Under the pieces are notes generated by a model, which saw only the letters and a list, made by a program, of their open reading frames with translations, ran no database searches and was not told the origin of the DNA. From Peribacillus sp. FSL H8-0477 (lineage in GTDB: Bacteria; Bacillota; Bacilli; Bacillales; DSM-1321): DNA of 64,000 nt. Made by a program: the position numbers and the translations under genes. Every line of letters begins with the position of its first letter. Position 1 is the first letter of the stretch. Shown here piece after piece: positions 50,130-58,919 of this stretch. The stretch lies in contig NZ_JBBODE010000001.1 in assembly GCF_038002765.1 (NCBI RefSeq), forward strand, positions 620,001 through 684,000. Reading direction: 5' to 3'.

Positions 50130-51930
50130 GTTTCGTTTCCCCCATGCTGATTAATTCACTAGATGATATAAGCGGAAGGACAATGGTAAACGTCGTGCCT
50201 CTATTTACTACACTTTCCACAAGTACGTCGCCATTATGGCCCTCAATAATTTTAAAACTGACCATTAATCCTAATCCATTTCCCGTTTTCTTTGTCGTGA
50301 AAAAGGGTTCTCCTAATTTTTTCAGCTTGTCCTCAGAAATGCCAATTCCCGTATCTTGAATCGCCAAGCGCACCTGGTCATTTGTTTGACTAAGATCTAC
50401 AGTTAGGACCCCTCCACCAGGCATGGCTTCCATTGCATTCTTCACAAAATTTAAAATGACCTGCTTTAAGCGGTTTTCATCACAAGCAACTAGGCTCATT
50501 TTATTTTCTATTTTTAGTATGATCTTGATATTTCGCTTTTCTGACTCAAACTTAACCAAGGATAAAACACTTTCGAGAATCGGAACGATATTTTTATTCT
50601 CAAGGTTTACGATTTGCGGTTTAGATAGAATCATAAATTCCTCAACAATTAAGTTGACTCGTTCTATTTCATCTAAAATGATATCGAGGTACTCCAGCCT
50701 GTCTTCACTTTCTTCATCGAGTTGTAGAAATTCAGCATATCCTTTCATGGATGTTAATGGGTTCCGAATTTCATGGGCGACTCCGGCTGCCAATTGTCCG
50801 ACAGCTGCGAGCTTATCCTGTTGATGTAGTTTTTTCTCAACTTCTTTCTGTTCGGTGATATCATTTCGGATGGATAAATATTGATAGACCTCGCCTCTTT
50901 TACGAAAGGGCACAATTGTGGTATGGACCCAATAAACACTTCCATCTTTTGCTTTGTTACGGATATCACCCTTCCAAACTTCTCCCTTCTGAATCGTTGA
51001 CCATAAATCAGCAAAAAATTCTTTGGAGTGATAGTGAGAATTAACAATTCGATGCGTTTTTCCAATCAGTTCTTCTTCGCTATATTTCGATATATCACAG
51101 AACCCTTTATTCACTTTCGTAATAATCCCTTTTTCATCCGTAATTGCGACGATAGAGGATTGATCCAGTGCATAGGTAATATCGAAAACGTATTGATCAC
51201 TTTTGGCTAAACGTTTACTAATGATTGTACTTGTGGCAATTAACCCTGCAACAATGCAGATGGCCACAAAAAACACTAAATACACCACAAACGACGTATC
51301 GTTCATCAGTTGATTAATCGTTTCAATCGGCTCTTTTACAGGAAGTGATCTGGTTAACAGAAAATGACCTTCTGCAATAGATCCTGTCATAATAAAAGCA
51401 CTCAATGGCTTATGCCAGTAGTTAATACCTGTCTTCTGGTGCTTTGAATAATAAAGAAGCATAAACGCAAACAAAAACAAGGAAAAGATAAATAATACAG
51501 AGATAAAAAGATAACCGCTATGAAACGTCAGATTATGATTTAATGAATACATACCAATAATATAATTGGATAATACGGACATCGTAAGCAGCATGCTGCA
51601 TTCTATTACTTTTCGCAGAGATATTGCGTCAGCCGAAACCGCTAAAAAACCCATAGCTGCCAAAGCTACACCTAGTACGAATGACAAAATGGTCAACGAT
51701 ATATTATAAGAAGTGGAACCCGTGTGATCAAAGGATAGGATTCCAAAAAAGTTCATCGTCCAGACAGCCGTTCCCATCGAAAAGCTGCTCCCTAGGAATA
51801 AGAACTTTTGATTACGTTTAGATGTACGCAGCATAGTTAATAAATCCAGCGCTGTGTATGATGCAATAAAGGTGAGAATACATGCAATTAACAAAAGGAT
51901 TGGATTGGATGAATTAAATACTTGCCCCAC
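50122..51930 (-). CDS. Membrane sensor histidine kinase with degenerate MHYT domain, PAS domain
   Basis: A 602-residue kinase. It has seven hydrophobic N-terminal segments (1-235) with MHYT-like positions that have lost the key His: WTMNFFG (57-63) and SNYIIGMY (121-128), with only AEGHF (186-190) keeping a His. Then PAS/PAC (about 250-365), HisKA with H386 (VAHEIRNPL), and an HATPase domain with NFVKNAMEA and DTGIGIS. No response regulator is adjacent, so it may feed the sporulation phosphorelay, as KinE-type kinases do. Confidence 0.88.
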   Translation of the reverse strand: MGQVFNSSNPILLLIACILTFIASYTALDLLTMLRTSKRNQKFLFLGSSFSMGTAVWTMNFFGILSFDHTGSTSYNISLTILSFVLGVALAAMGFLAVSADAISLRKVIECSMLLTMSVLSNYIIGMYSLNHNLTFHSGYLFISVLFIFSLFLFAFMLLYYSKHQKTGINYWHKPLSAFIMTGSIAEGHFLLTRSLPVKEPIETINQLMNDTSFVVYLVFFVAICIVAGLIATSTIISKRLAKSDQYVFDITYALDQSSIVAITDEKGIITKVNKGFCDISKYSEEELIGKTHRIVNSHYHSKEFFADLWSTIQKGEVWKGDIRNKAKDGSVYWVHTTIVPFRKRGEVYQYLSIRNDITEQKEVEKKLHQQDKLAAVGQLAAGVAHEIRNPLTSMKGYAEFLQLDEESEDRLEYLDIILDEIERVNLIVEEFMILSKPQIVNLENKNIVPILESVLSLVKFESEKRNIKIILKIENKMSLVACDENRLKQVILNFVKNAMEAMPGGGVLTVDLSQTNDQVRLAIQDTGIGISEDKLKKLGEPFFTTKKTGNGLGLMVSFKIIEGHNGDVLVESVVNRGTTFTIVLPLISSSELISMGETKLG

Positions 51931-52063
51931 TTGGCACCAGCTCTCTATAGTTGTCTTTAAATTGGTGTTCTTTTCCTATAAGTGTAAGTCAAGTTGCCTG
52001 GTTTTGTCGATAGAACTTTAGATATTTTACATGCATTCCCTATCTTTTCTGCATCTGACCTTC

Positions 52064-54331
52064 TCATAAAACTGTAAAGTCCCTCCACATTTCTGGCAGC
52101 AATCCTTGATATTTAGCTGTCAAATATCGATCATCTACCAAGATAACCATCCCGTAATCCTGTTCAGAACGAATTAACCGACCTCCTGCTTGAAGAACCT
52201 TATTCATTCCTGGATAGGTATAGGCATAATCAAATCCGTTCTTCCCACGTCTTTGAAAGTGTTTATTCATTAGTTCTCGCTCCTCGCCAAGCTGCGGCAT
52301 TCCGACACCAATAATAAAAACACCATTGAGCCGATTTCCAATCAGATTAATCCCTTCTGCAAACACACCTCCCAAAACAGCAAACCCTACAAATAGTCCT
52401 TTATCACGTTCTTGAAAGGCGTCCAGGAACGCTGCCCTTTCTTCTTCAGACATACCACTTGTTTGCATCATACAGTCATCAGAGAAAACAGCCTTGAATT
52501 CTGTGAATACGGCATTCATATATTGATAAGAAGGAAAGTAAATCAAATAATTACCCGTTTTGCCTTCTAACATTTTTTCAATTAATCTTATAATTGGTCT
52601 GTATGACTTTTCCCGATCATGGAAACGCGTGGATAAGGGTTTGATATATACATCGTTTTGTTCCTTGCGAAAAGGAGAAGCCACTGTGATTGAATAATCT
52701 CCCTCCTTGCCTCCAAGCATCTCTGTAAAGAAAGGAAGCGGATGTAACGTAGCAGAAAAATAAACCCTCGCCTTAAAGCTGCTGGCCATTTGATCCAGCG
52801 CGTGGGAAGGGTCCAAACAAAATAGCTTTACTTCTACTTCACTTTTAGTGACTCTATAGAAGGTTTGATAGTGAGTATCATATAATTTAGCAATCCGTAA
52901 AAATGATTGGACGCCAAAATATGTCTCAAGAAGCACCGAATCATCTAATGAAATCTGCGTGATTAACAGACGTTCAGCTTCTTCGACAAAGTGATTGAGT
53001 AAATCCAGTAAACCATCAGGTAATGTATCTTCTGTCCAACTTTGTTGTTCAGCCTGCTTACGTATCGTAATAAACCACGCATTAATCTCCTTTGCAGCTT
53101 TCGACAAAGCTTTATGACTTATAAAGCTGCGCTTTACAGACAGAAAGGTTGATTTAATCAATTCTGCAGAGAACATCTCTCTGCCTCGATCGACGAGATT
53201 ATGAGCTTCATCTACCAATAATACGGACCGCTTCTTCTCATCAAACCGCTTTAATGAAACTCTTGGGTTAAAAAAATAATTATAATCGCAAACAATTGCA
53301 TCGGCTTGATAAGCTAAATCTAATGAAAATTCAAAAGGACATAAAGTATGCTTTCTTGCATACATTTCTATAATAGGACGATTAATAAGCTGCTCGTGTT
53401 CTAGTACATCCAACAGAGCCTCATTCAAGCGATTATAGTACCCTTGTGCAAACGGACATTCGTTAGGGTTACAAGTCTCCTCCTCATGAAAACAAATTTT
53501 GTCTTTCGCTGTAATCGTTACTACCTTCGCTTTTAGACCTTGCTTAACTAATACCGCATATGTATCTTCAGCACTCTCTCTTGCTATCGTTTTAGCTGTA
53601 ACATATATAACTTTGGTCAGCTGGTTTTCACCCATCGCCTTTAACGCTGGAAAAATGGTTGAAATAGTTTTGCCAATTCCAGTTGGTGCATAGGCGAATA
53701 AGGTTTTACTTTCTCCAATCGTTTTAAATACGGCACCTGCAAGCTTTCGCTGGCCATGACGATATTCCTGAAAGGGGAATTTCAATTCTTCGATACTTTT
53801 TCTCCGTTCATTCCCATGATTGCTTTTCCATTTTGCAAATGGATAGATGCCCTTTAACAAGTTCTTCATAAAAGCGGCTAACTCCGTTTTCAAAAATGTT
53901 TGTTGAAATACCTTTATTGTTTCACTTTTAGGATGCACATACGTAAGCTGTACCTGAATTTCCTGTAAATCAGTATCTTCAGCATACATAAACGCGTAAC
54001 ATTTAGCCTGTGCCCAGTGAACCGGATAGGTATTTTCTGTTACACTCTCCCAATCCAAAGTTGATTTAATTTCATCAATTGTGATCCGTTCATTCGCTTT
54101 AAGGAGTCCATCACATCTTCCATCAATTTTAAAAATCATATCGCGGTAAGTTAGTTCGGTTTGTAAATAGACTTCCTTCCGATCTTCTTCATGATATAGA
54201 CTTTGCAGCTTTTGATGGGCTGCAGTACCTTCTGAAAGACTGATATTGGTCTTAAACCCTGACTGGATACTTCCCTGACGATATACATATTCTACTAACG
54301 ACCGGACTGATAGCTGAAACTTCTCACTCAT
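52064..54331 (-). CDS. Helicase of the XPD/Rad3/DinG type with N-terminal PD-(D/E)XK nuclease-like domain
   Basis: A 755-residue fusion. The N-terminal domain has a PD-(D/E)XK core: a helix with AHQ (39), KIDGRCD (Asp70), IDEIKS (86-91, E87-x-K89) and a QAKCYAFMY helix as in Cas4/RecB-type nucleases. The helicase has Walker A PTGIGKT (216-222), cysteines 280, 287, 292 and 331 placed as in a [4Fe-4S] cluster, a DEAH box (374-377) and late motif VI (QAGGRLIRSEQDYG). It should process 5'-flap or single-stranded structures. Known in Firmicutes but little studied. Confidence 0.88.
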   Translation of the reverse strand: MSEKFQLSVRSLVEYVYRQGSIQSGFKTNISLSEGTAAHQKLQSLYHEEDRKEVYLQTELTYRDMIFKIDGRCDGLLKANERITIDEIKSTLDWESVTENTYPVHWAQAKCYAFMYAEDTDLQEIQVQLTYVHPKSETIKVFQQTFLKTELAAFMKNLLKGIYPFAKWKSNHGNERRKSIEELKFPFQEYRHGQRKLAGAVFKTIGESKTLFAYAPTGIGKTISTIFPALKAMGENQLTKVIYVTAKTIARESAEDTYAVLVKQGLKAKVVTITAKDKICFHEEETCNPNECPFAQGYYNRLNEALLDVLEHEQLINRPIIEMYARKHTLCPFEFSLDLAYQADAIVCDYNYFFNPRVSLKRFDEKKRSVLLVDEAHNLVDRGREMFSAELIKSTFLSVKRSFISHKALSKAAKEINAWFITIRKQAEQQSWTEDTLPDGLLDLLNHFVEEAERLLITQISLDDSVLLETYFGVQSFLRIAKLYDTHYQTFYRVTKSEVEVKLFCLDPSHALDQMASSFKARVYFSATLHPLPFFTEMLGGKEGDYSITVASPFRKEQNDVYIKPLSTRFHDREKSYRPIIRLIEKMLEGKTGNYLIYFPSYQYMNAVFTEFKAVFSDDCMMQTSGMSEEERAAFLDAFQERDKGLFVGFAVLGGVFAEGINLIGNRLNGVFIIGVGMPQLGEERELMNKHFQRRGKNGFDYAYTYPGMNKVLQAGGRLIRSEQDYGMVILVDDRYLTAKYQGLLPEMWRDFTVL

Positions 54332-54506
54332 ATAATCACCTTTTTAAATTTGATTAGCTAAAACATACCGAATTGAGGCAGAATAATCTAGGGTATTTCG
54401 GAAGCATTCAATTTTTCACAACCGAATGAGACAAAAATCTTATCTTTTACCTGCTTATTGTTTATAATTAAATAGTTACCATAAAAATAGAGAAAGGGGC
54501 AGGAGA

Positions 54507-55415
54507 ATGTCAGAAGTTGTTGAACTGACTGCAAGTGAGCATATCCGCAAAAAAACTCAACATCGAAAACTGACACTCAGACAAATAGTCCAGCGTGGAA
54601 TTCTAATCACGATTGGTGCGATTTTAATGAGTGTGGCACTTGAAGTCTTCCTAGTCCCAAATCAGATTATTGATGGCGGTATTACAGGAATATCGATTAT
54701 GCTATCGTATATTACTGGATGGAAACTAGGATTATTCATTTTTGTTTTAAACCTTCCATTCTTTTTTATTGGATACAAGCAAATCGGGAAAACATTTGCC
54801 CTATCTACACTGTATGGGATTACTATTCTATCCATAACCACGTCTTTCCTGCACCATGTACCCGCTTTTACCTCTGATATGACTCTCGCCGCTATTTTCG
54901 GAGGAATGATTCTCGGAATCGGAGTCGGTATCGTTATTAGATATGGTGGTTCTTTAGATGGAACTGAAATACTTGCCATTCTTGCCAGCAAAAAACTGCC
55001 ATTTTCAGTAGGTGAAATTGTTATGTTCTTTAACCTATTCATCCTTGGAAGTGCTGGGTTTGTTTTCACTTGGGATCGTGCAATGTATTCAATTCTCGCT
55101 TATTTCGTGGCATACAAATCCATGGATGTCGTCATTGCAGGTTTAGATGAATCGAAATTCGTATGGATTATCAGCGACGAATTTCAGGATATTGGAGAAG
55201 CAATTCTTCATCGTCTTGGACGAGGTGTTACCTACCTTACTGGTGAGGGTGCCTATTCTGGAGATGATAAAAAAGTAATTTTCTGTGTAATTAATCGGCT
55301 CGAAGAAGCAAAGCTTAAGGATATCGTTAAAGATTACGACACATCAGCATTTCTTGCTATTGGAGATATTGCCGAGGTAAGAGGCGGACGCTTTAAGAAA
55401 CGAGATATTCATTAA
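54507..55415 (+). CDS. YitT-family membrane protein (DUF161 + DUF2179)
   Basis: A 302-residue protein of the YitT/YpjC/YqfU/YvjA family: six helices (residues 30-210, with VALEVFLVPNQIIDGGITGIS and RYGGSLDGTEILA) and a C-terminal cytoplasmic DUF2179 domain (GRGVTYLTGEGAYSG, IFCVINRLEEAKLKDIV). The function of the family is unknown, though it is widespread in Firmicutes. ATG 54507 follows AAAGGGGCAGGAG. A promoter-like TATAAT lies about 40 nt upstream. Confidence 0.9.
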   Translation: MSEVVELTASEHIRKKTQHRKLTLRQIVQRGILITIGAILMSVALEVFLVPNQIIDGGITGISIMLSYITGWKLGLFIFVLNLPFFFIGYKQIGKTFALSTLYGITILSITTSFLHHVPAFTSDMTLAAIFGGMILGIGVGIVIRYGGSLDGTEILAILASKKLPFSVGEIVMFFNLFILGSAGFVFTWDRAMYSILAYFVAYKSMDVVIAGLDESKFVWIISDEFQDIGEAILHRLGRGVTYLTGEGAYSGDDKKVIFCVINRLEEAKLKDIVKDYDTSAFLAIGDIAEVRGGRFKKRDIH

Positions 55416-55482
55416 GTAAGGTTAGCTCCTCAAGGAAAGAATGATCTTAGGAGCAAGGTGGTTCTTTCCTTGAGAAGCTTCA

Positions 55483-55518
55483 TAAAAAAAAGCACAACTC
55501 ATAGAGTGTGCTTTTTTT
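55483..55518. terminator. Bidirectional terminator
   Basis: AAAAAAAGCACA pairs with TGTGCTTTTTTT across 11 nt, between the YitT gene and the convergent YdjO gene. Confidence 0.85.
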
Positions 55519-55528
55519 ATTTAGTATA

Positions 55529-55723
55529 TTATTTATGACGTGGATTATTGATGGCCTGCAGCATTTTAGTACCAAGTACCATTTCACTTCCGCATAGTGG
55601 ACAGCTAGGAACTTCACTGCTCGTAAAGTTATCACGGATCCAGCCTTTACAGTCTTCTGATGTACAATCCCACACTTTTGTTTCTTCAGGTATTACTTCT
55701 TCAGTATTATTACGTTTATACAT
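55529..55723 (-). CDS. YdjO-family cold-inducible zinc-ribbon protein, copy 1
   Basis: The 64-residue protein fits the YdjO (PF14169) family: MYKRNNTEEV, VWDCTSEDCKGW and CPLCG, giving a four-Cys zinc ribbon. YdjO was named for cold induction in B. subtilis; its role is unknown. I chose ATG 55723, 8 nt after GGAG. An extended -10 (TGGTATAAT, complement at 55843-55851) suggests a leader of about 113 nt, long for a small gene, as often seen in cold-shock genes. Confidence 0.85.
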   Translation of the reverse strand: MYKRNNTEEVIPEETKVWDCTSEDCKGWIRDNFTSSEVPSCPLCGSEMVLGTKMLQAINNPRHK

Positions 55724-55904
55724 ACATCCCACTCCTTGGATTTGAATTGGTTTCTTACGGATCCCCAAAATCAAGCTTATTTAACTGGAATAAGATGAAA
55801 GACAAGTACCCTAATATGGTCTATTTTGTGGATTTCAACTCTATTATACCACAAATCACTGTCTAAAATGTATTTAAATCTCTGAAAGGGCGCATGACCT
55901 GAGA

Positions 55905-55945
55905 TAAAGAAAGCTGCCCTTTCTCATAAGGACAGCTTTTTTCAG
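55905..55945. terminator. Hairpin with T-runs, orphan
   Basis: AAAGCTGCCCTT pairs with AAGGACAGCTTT, with T6 on the plus strand and TTTCTTT on the minus strand. It could end the transcript expected from the promoter at 56397-56425. Confidence 0.7.
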
Positions 55946-56396
55946 CCTGAATGCTGAATATGTTTTGGTTTCCAACCATTACGACCAAAAGAGTCTTGGC
56001 TCTTCGGAGGAATAGTGGAAAGCTTAAGAGCAATTATAACCTTAACCTAATACAATGAAAGCCCTGCCTCTTTTTCATCTTACGGTTCCAAGACCGCGCC
56101 AGTGAGAATCAGGTTTCAGTTTTAAAATACAAATTTATTAAAGGAGACTGAATATATGCCCGTCTTGGGGTATTTTTTGACTGGCAACATTTTAGTAGAA
56201 GTAAGTTAAAAATTTAGAAGTAAAAATCAAGTGAGGACTGTGTTGTTGACGTATTTCGTCATTCATTGAATTTCTAACTTGTTTCTATAAGCCGTCACGG
56301 CTGCTTTAATGCACAAATAAATGATGTACATTTGGCTTTAATAAATATGCTATTATGTTAATTACTCTTTTGTGCCTATTAAGACACTGAAATCTT

Positions 56397-56425
56397 AGTA
56401 TAGCATTTGAAATAATATCTGTCAA
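56397..56425 (-). promoter_or_regulatory. Strong orphan sigma-A promoter reading leftward
   Basis: TTGACA (56420-56425), 17 bp, TATACT (56397-56402) on the minus strand. It would start a transcript near 56390 that meets no gene before the hairpin at 55905-55945, about 480 nt on. Confidence 0.55.
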
Positions 56426-56496
56426 CGATAAAAATAAAAAGGCTGATGTATTTTATCCATCAGCCATTCTTTTTGGCTTATCGCTTTGGTTTTTAT

Positions 56497-56703
56497 TCAA
56501 CGATATGCATTATATTCTGTTAGTATTTGCGGCAATTCCCTAACTTCCTCAACAAGATTTCCACCGCACATTGGACAGGGTTGATTTTCTACTGCAAAGT
56601 CTTTTCTCATCCATCCGTTGCAGGATTCTGATTCACACGCATAGACGACAGTATCCTCTATTATTGGTTCTGGTTCCTCTGAATTCTTTTTACCAAAATA
56701 CAT
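56497..56703 (-). CDS. YdjO-family zinc-ribbon protein, copy 2
   Basis: A 68-residue paralogue of the gene at 55529: MYFGKKNSEE, VVYACESESCNGWMRKDF, PCPMCGG and a tail LPQILTEYNAYR. The four cysteines are conserved. ATG 56703 follows AAAGGAGG. The two copies share little sequence outside the Cys core, so the duplication is old. Confidence 0.85.
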   Translation of the reverse strand: MYFGKKNSEEPEPIIEDTVVYACESESCNGWMRKDFAVENQPCPMCGGNLVEEVRELPQILTEYNAYR

Positions 56704-56755
56704 GAGCGACCTCCTTTTTCTATACTATATGCAAAAGGAGGTAAAATTATTTATT

Positions 56756-58879
56756 TTAGACAAGCATTGTCTTTCTTACTAATGCCGCTTTAATCATGAA
56801 ATAAGTAATGTCTGCAGGTAAAGCCTCTTTAAGCGGTTTTAACTTGTCTGCCCCTACTTCTCCAGCAGCCTTAAGAATCAGCTTCTGCTGTTCATCAGAT
56901 AGGATCCGATTCCAATCAAGTTCCAACCCTTCTAACGCACATTTAATTAAATGATTTTCAACAGAAACGGGTGACAGACCGCGAATTTCTGCGATTTCAT
57001 TTACAGTCTTGTTCTGTTGAAAAAAGTTCAACGACTCAAGATGGGTCGGTTCGCCTTTTTCTTTTGGCGTTGACTGGTTTGCTCCCTCTATCGGTGCTAA
57101 TTCTGGATGATCGTTCAAAAACTGAGCAATCGCTGAAAGGAACGGTGCACCGTACTTTTCTTGTTTTTGTTTACCAACACCTTTAACCTCTAAGAACTGT
57201 TCATCTGTTTTAGGATATCTAGATGCCATATCTTTCAACGTTGCATCAGAGAAAATAACGAATGGCGGTACATTCTCAGTTTGTGCAATTTCCTTACGCA
57301 GCTGACGCAGTTCTTGGAACAATTCATCATCCACTGATAGTGCTGCAACTTTAACAATCTCCTTACGTAAGACTTGCTGCTTGCCGAGTAATACTTCTTT
57401 GCCTTCATTGGTTAATTTCAAAACAGGGAACTGTCCGCCTGAAAGGGCAATAAACTGGCGTGCTGTCAAGAAATCAATAAAGTCCGTAATGTCCTTCGCT
57501 GACTTTTTCCCCATTATTCCATACGTAGAAAGTGTTTTAAATCCGAATTCTTCAATTTTTTTATTCTTCGAACCAGATAAAACTTGAGCTACGAGTGTCT
57601 TACCAAACCTTTCACCCATCCTAATCATACAAGACAACACCATTTGTGCTTCTGTTGTTACGTCAACAGAAGATCGGCTGTCACGACAATTTTCACATCG
57701 ACCGCAATCATCCGGATTTTCTTCACCAAAATAACGGAGGATAAATGCTTGTAGACACCCTTCTGTAAAACAATAGTCCTTCATCAAATTCAATTTAGTA
57801 AGTTCCTGATTCAGACGATCTTCTGAAGGATTAGATTGGTCAAGAAGAAAACGTTGTACTCGGATATCTTGAGGCGAATAAAGAAGGACACATTCACTAT
57901 CCAGTCCATCACGCCCAGCACGACCTGCTTCTTGATAGTAACTTTCCATGTTTTTTGGAATTTGATAATGGATAACGAAGCGAACATTCGATTTATCAAT
58001 CCCCATCCCAAACGCACTGGTGGCAACCATAACCGATATATTATCCTGGAGAAATAATTCCTGCTGCTCTGAACGTTCACGCTCACTCATACCGGCATGG
58101 TAATGACCAGCATTAACCCCGCTTTTAATAAGACGGGTATATAATCTGTCAACTTCCTTCCGCGTTGCCGCATAGATAATACCTGATTCCTCTTTGTTCT
58201 CAGTAAGATAACGGCTGAGATATTGATCTCGATTTTCATCTTTTAGGGTAGAAAAGATCAAGTTTTTTCTAGCAAACCCAGTGGATATCGCATCATCCTC
58301 ATCAATCCCAAGTGACTTGCAGATATCTTTCTGCACGATGGGCGTTGCTGTAGCAGTTAAAGCCAAAACAACTGGACGAGAAGGAATCTGTTCTATTAAT
58401 GGGTTGATACGTAAATAGCTTGGACGAAAATCATGCCCCCATTGAGAAATACAGTGAGCTTCATCAATGGCAACGAGAGAGATAGTAAGTGCTTGAAGTT
58501 CCCTCATAAAATATGGATTCTCCAACCGTTCAGGAGCGACATATACCAGTTTATAAACTCCATCCTTGATATCACGCAGCCGCTGATCTGCTTCCGAGGC
58601 ACTAATTGAGCTGTTTAATAACGTAGCCTCAATTCCATTCTGCAGTAAGGTATCGACCTGATCCTTCATCAAAGAAATTAACGGTGAAATAACTAATGTC
58701 ACCCCAGGCAAAATTAACGCAGGAATTTGATAGCAAATGGATTTACCACCGCCAGTAGGCATAACCCCTGCTGTATTTTTCCCGCTTAGGACCTGTTCAA
58801 TGATCCTATCCTGCCCGCTTCGAAATTCATCATAACCAAAATATTTTTTCAAATACTGTCTTGCCTGTTCCATCATCAT
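56756..58879 (-). CDS. recQ: ATP-dependent DNA helicase RecQ
   Basis: A 707-residue RecQ: Walker A PTGGGKS (41-47), DEAH in AIDEAHCISQWGHDFRP, RecA-like core to about 330, the zinc-binding CGRCENC segment (RQC), an HRDC domain (DELFQELRQLR, FLEVKGVGKQKQEKYG) and a C-terminal HTH_40 domain (NEIAEIRGLSPVSVENHLI). It unwinds recombination intermediates and works with RecF-type repair. ATG 58879 follows GAGGGAATA. The 5' side faces repeat field B. Confidence 0.95.
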   Translation of the reverse strand: MMMEQARQYLKKYFGYDEFRSGQDRIIEQVLSGKNTAGVMPTGGGKSICYQIPALILPGVTLVISPLISLMKDQVDTLLQNGIEATLLNSSISASEADQRLRDIKDGVYKLVYVAPERLENPYFMRELQALTISLVAIDEAHCISQWGHDFRPSYLRINPLIEQIPSRPVVLALTATATPIVQKDICKSLGIDEDDAISTGFARKNLIFSTLKDENRDQYLSRYLTENKEESGIIYAATRKEVDRLYTRLIKSGVNAGHYHAGMSERERSEQQELFLQDNISVMVATSAFGMGIDKSNVRFVIHYQIPKNMESYYQEAGRAGRDGLDSECVLLYSPQDIRVQRFLLDQSNPSEDRLNQELTKLNLMKDYCFTEGCLQAFILRYFGEENPDDCGRCENCRDSRSSVDVTTEAQMVLSCMIRMGERFGKTLVAQVLSGSKNKKIEEFGFKTLSTYGIMGKKSAKDITDFIDFLTARQFIALSGGQFPVLKLTNEGKEVLLGKQQVLRKEIVKVAALSVDDELFQELRQLRKEIAQTENVPPFVIFSDATLKDMASRYPKTDEQFLEVKGVGKQKQEKYGAPFLSAIAQFLNDHPELAPIEGANQSTPKEKGEPTHLESLNFFQQNKTVNEIAEIRGLSPVSVENHLIKCALEGLELDWNRILSDEQQKLILKAAGEVGADKLKPLKEALPADITYFMIKAALVRKTMLV

Positions 58880-58919
58880 TTATTCCCTCTTCCCGTTCAA
58901 ACTTCTCCCTTCATTCTAC

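Larger units (their letters stand above)
55724..56496. other. Intergenic region between the two YdjO genes
   Basis: It contains the YdjO-1 promoter and leader (55724-55855), a hairpin terminator (55905-55945) and an orphan minus-strand promoter (56397-56425). I see no frame of 60 codons or more on either strand. A 17-codon frame (ATG 56156, after AAAGGAG) is present but too short to support. Confidence 0.5.

Noticed and set aside
56156..56210. 17-codon ORF after AAAGGAG in the YdjO gap
   Set aside because: Too short and without coding features; the region is better treated as non-coding.
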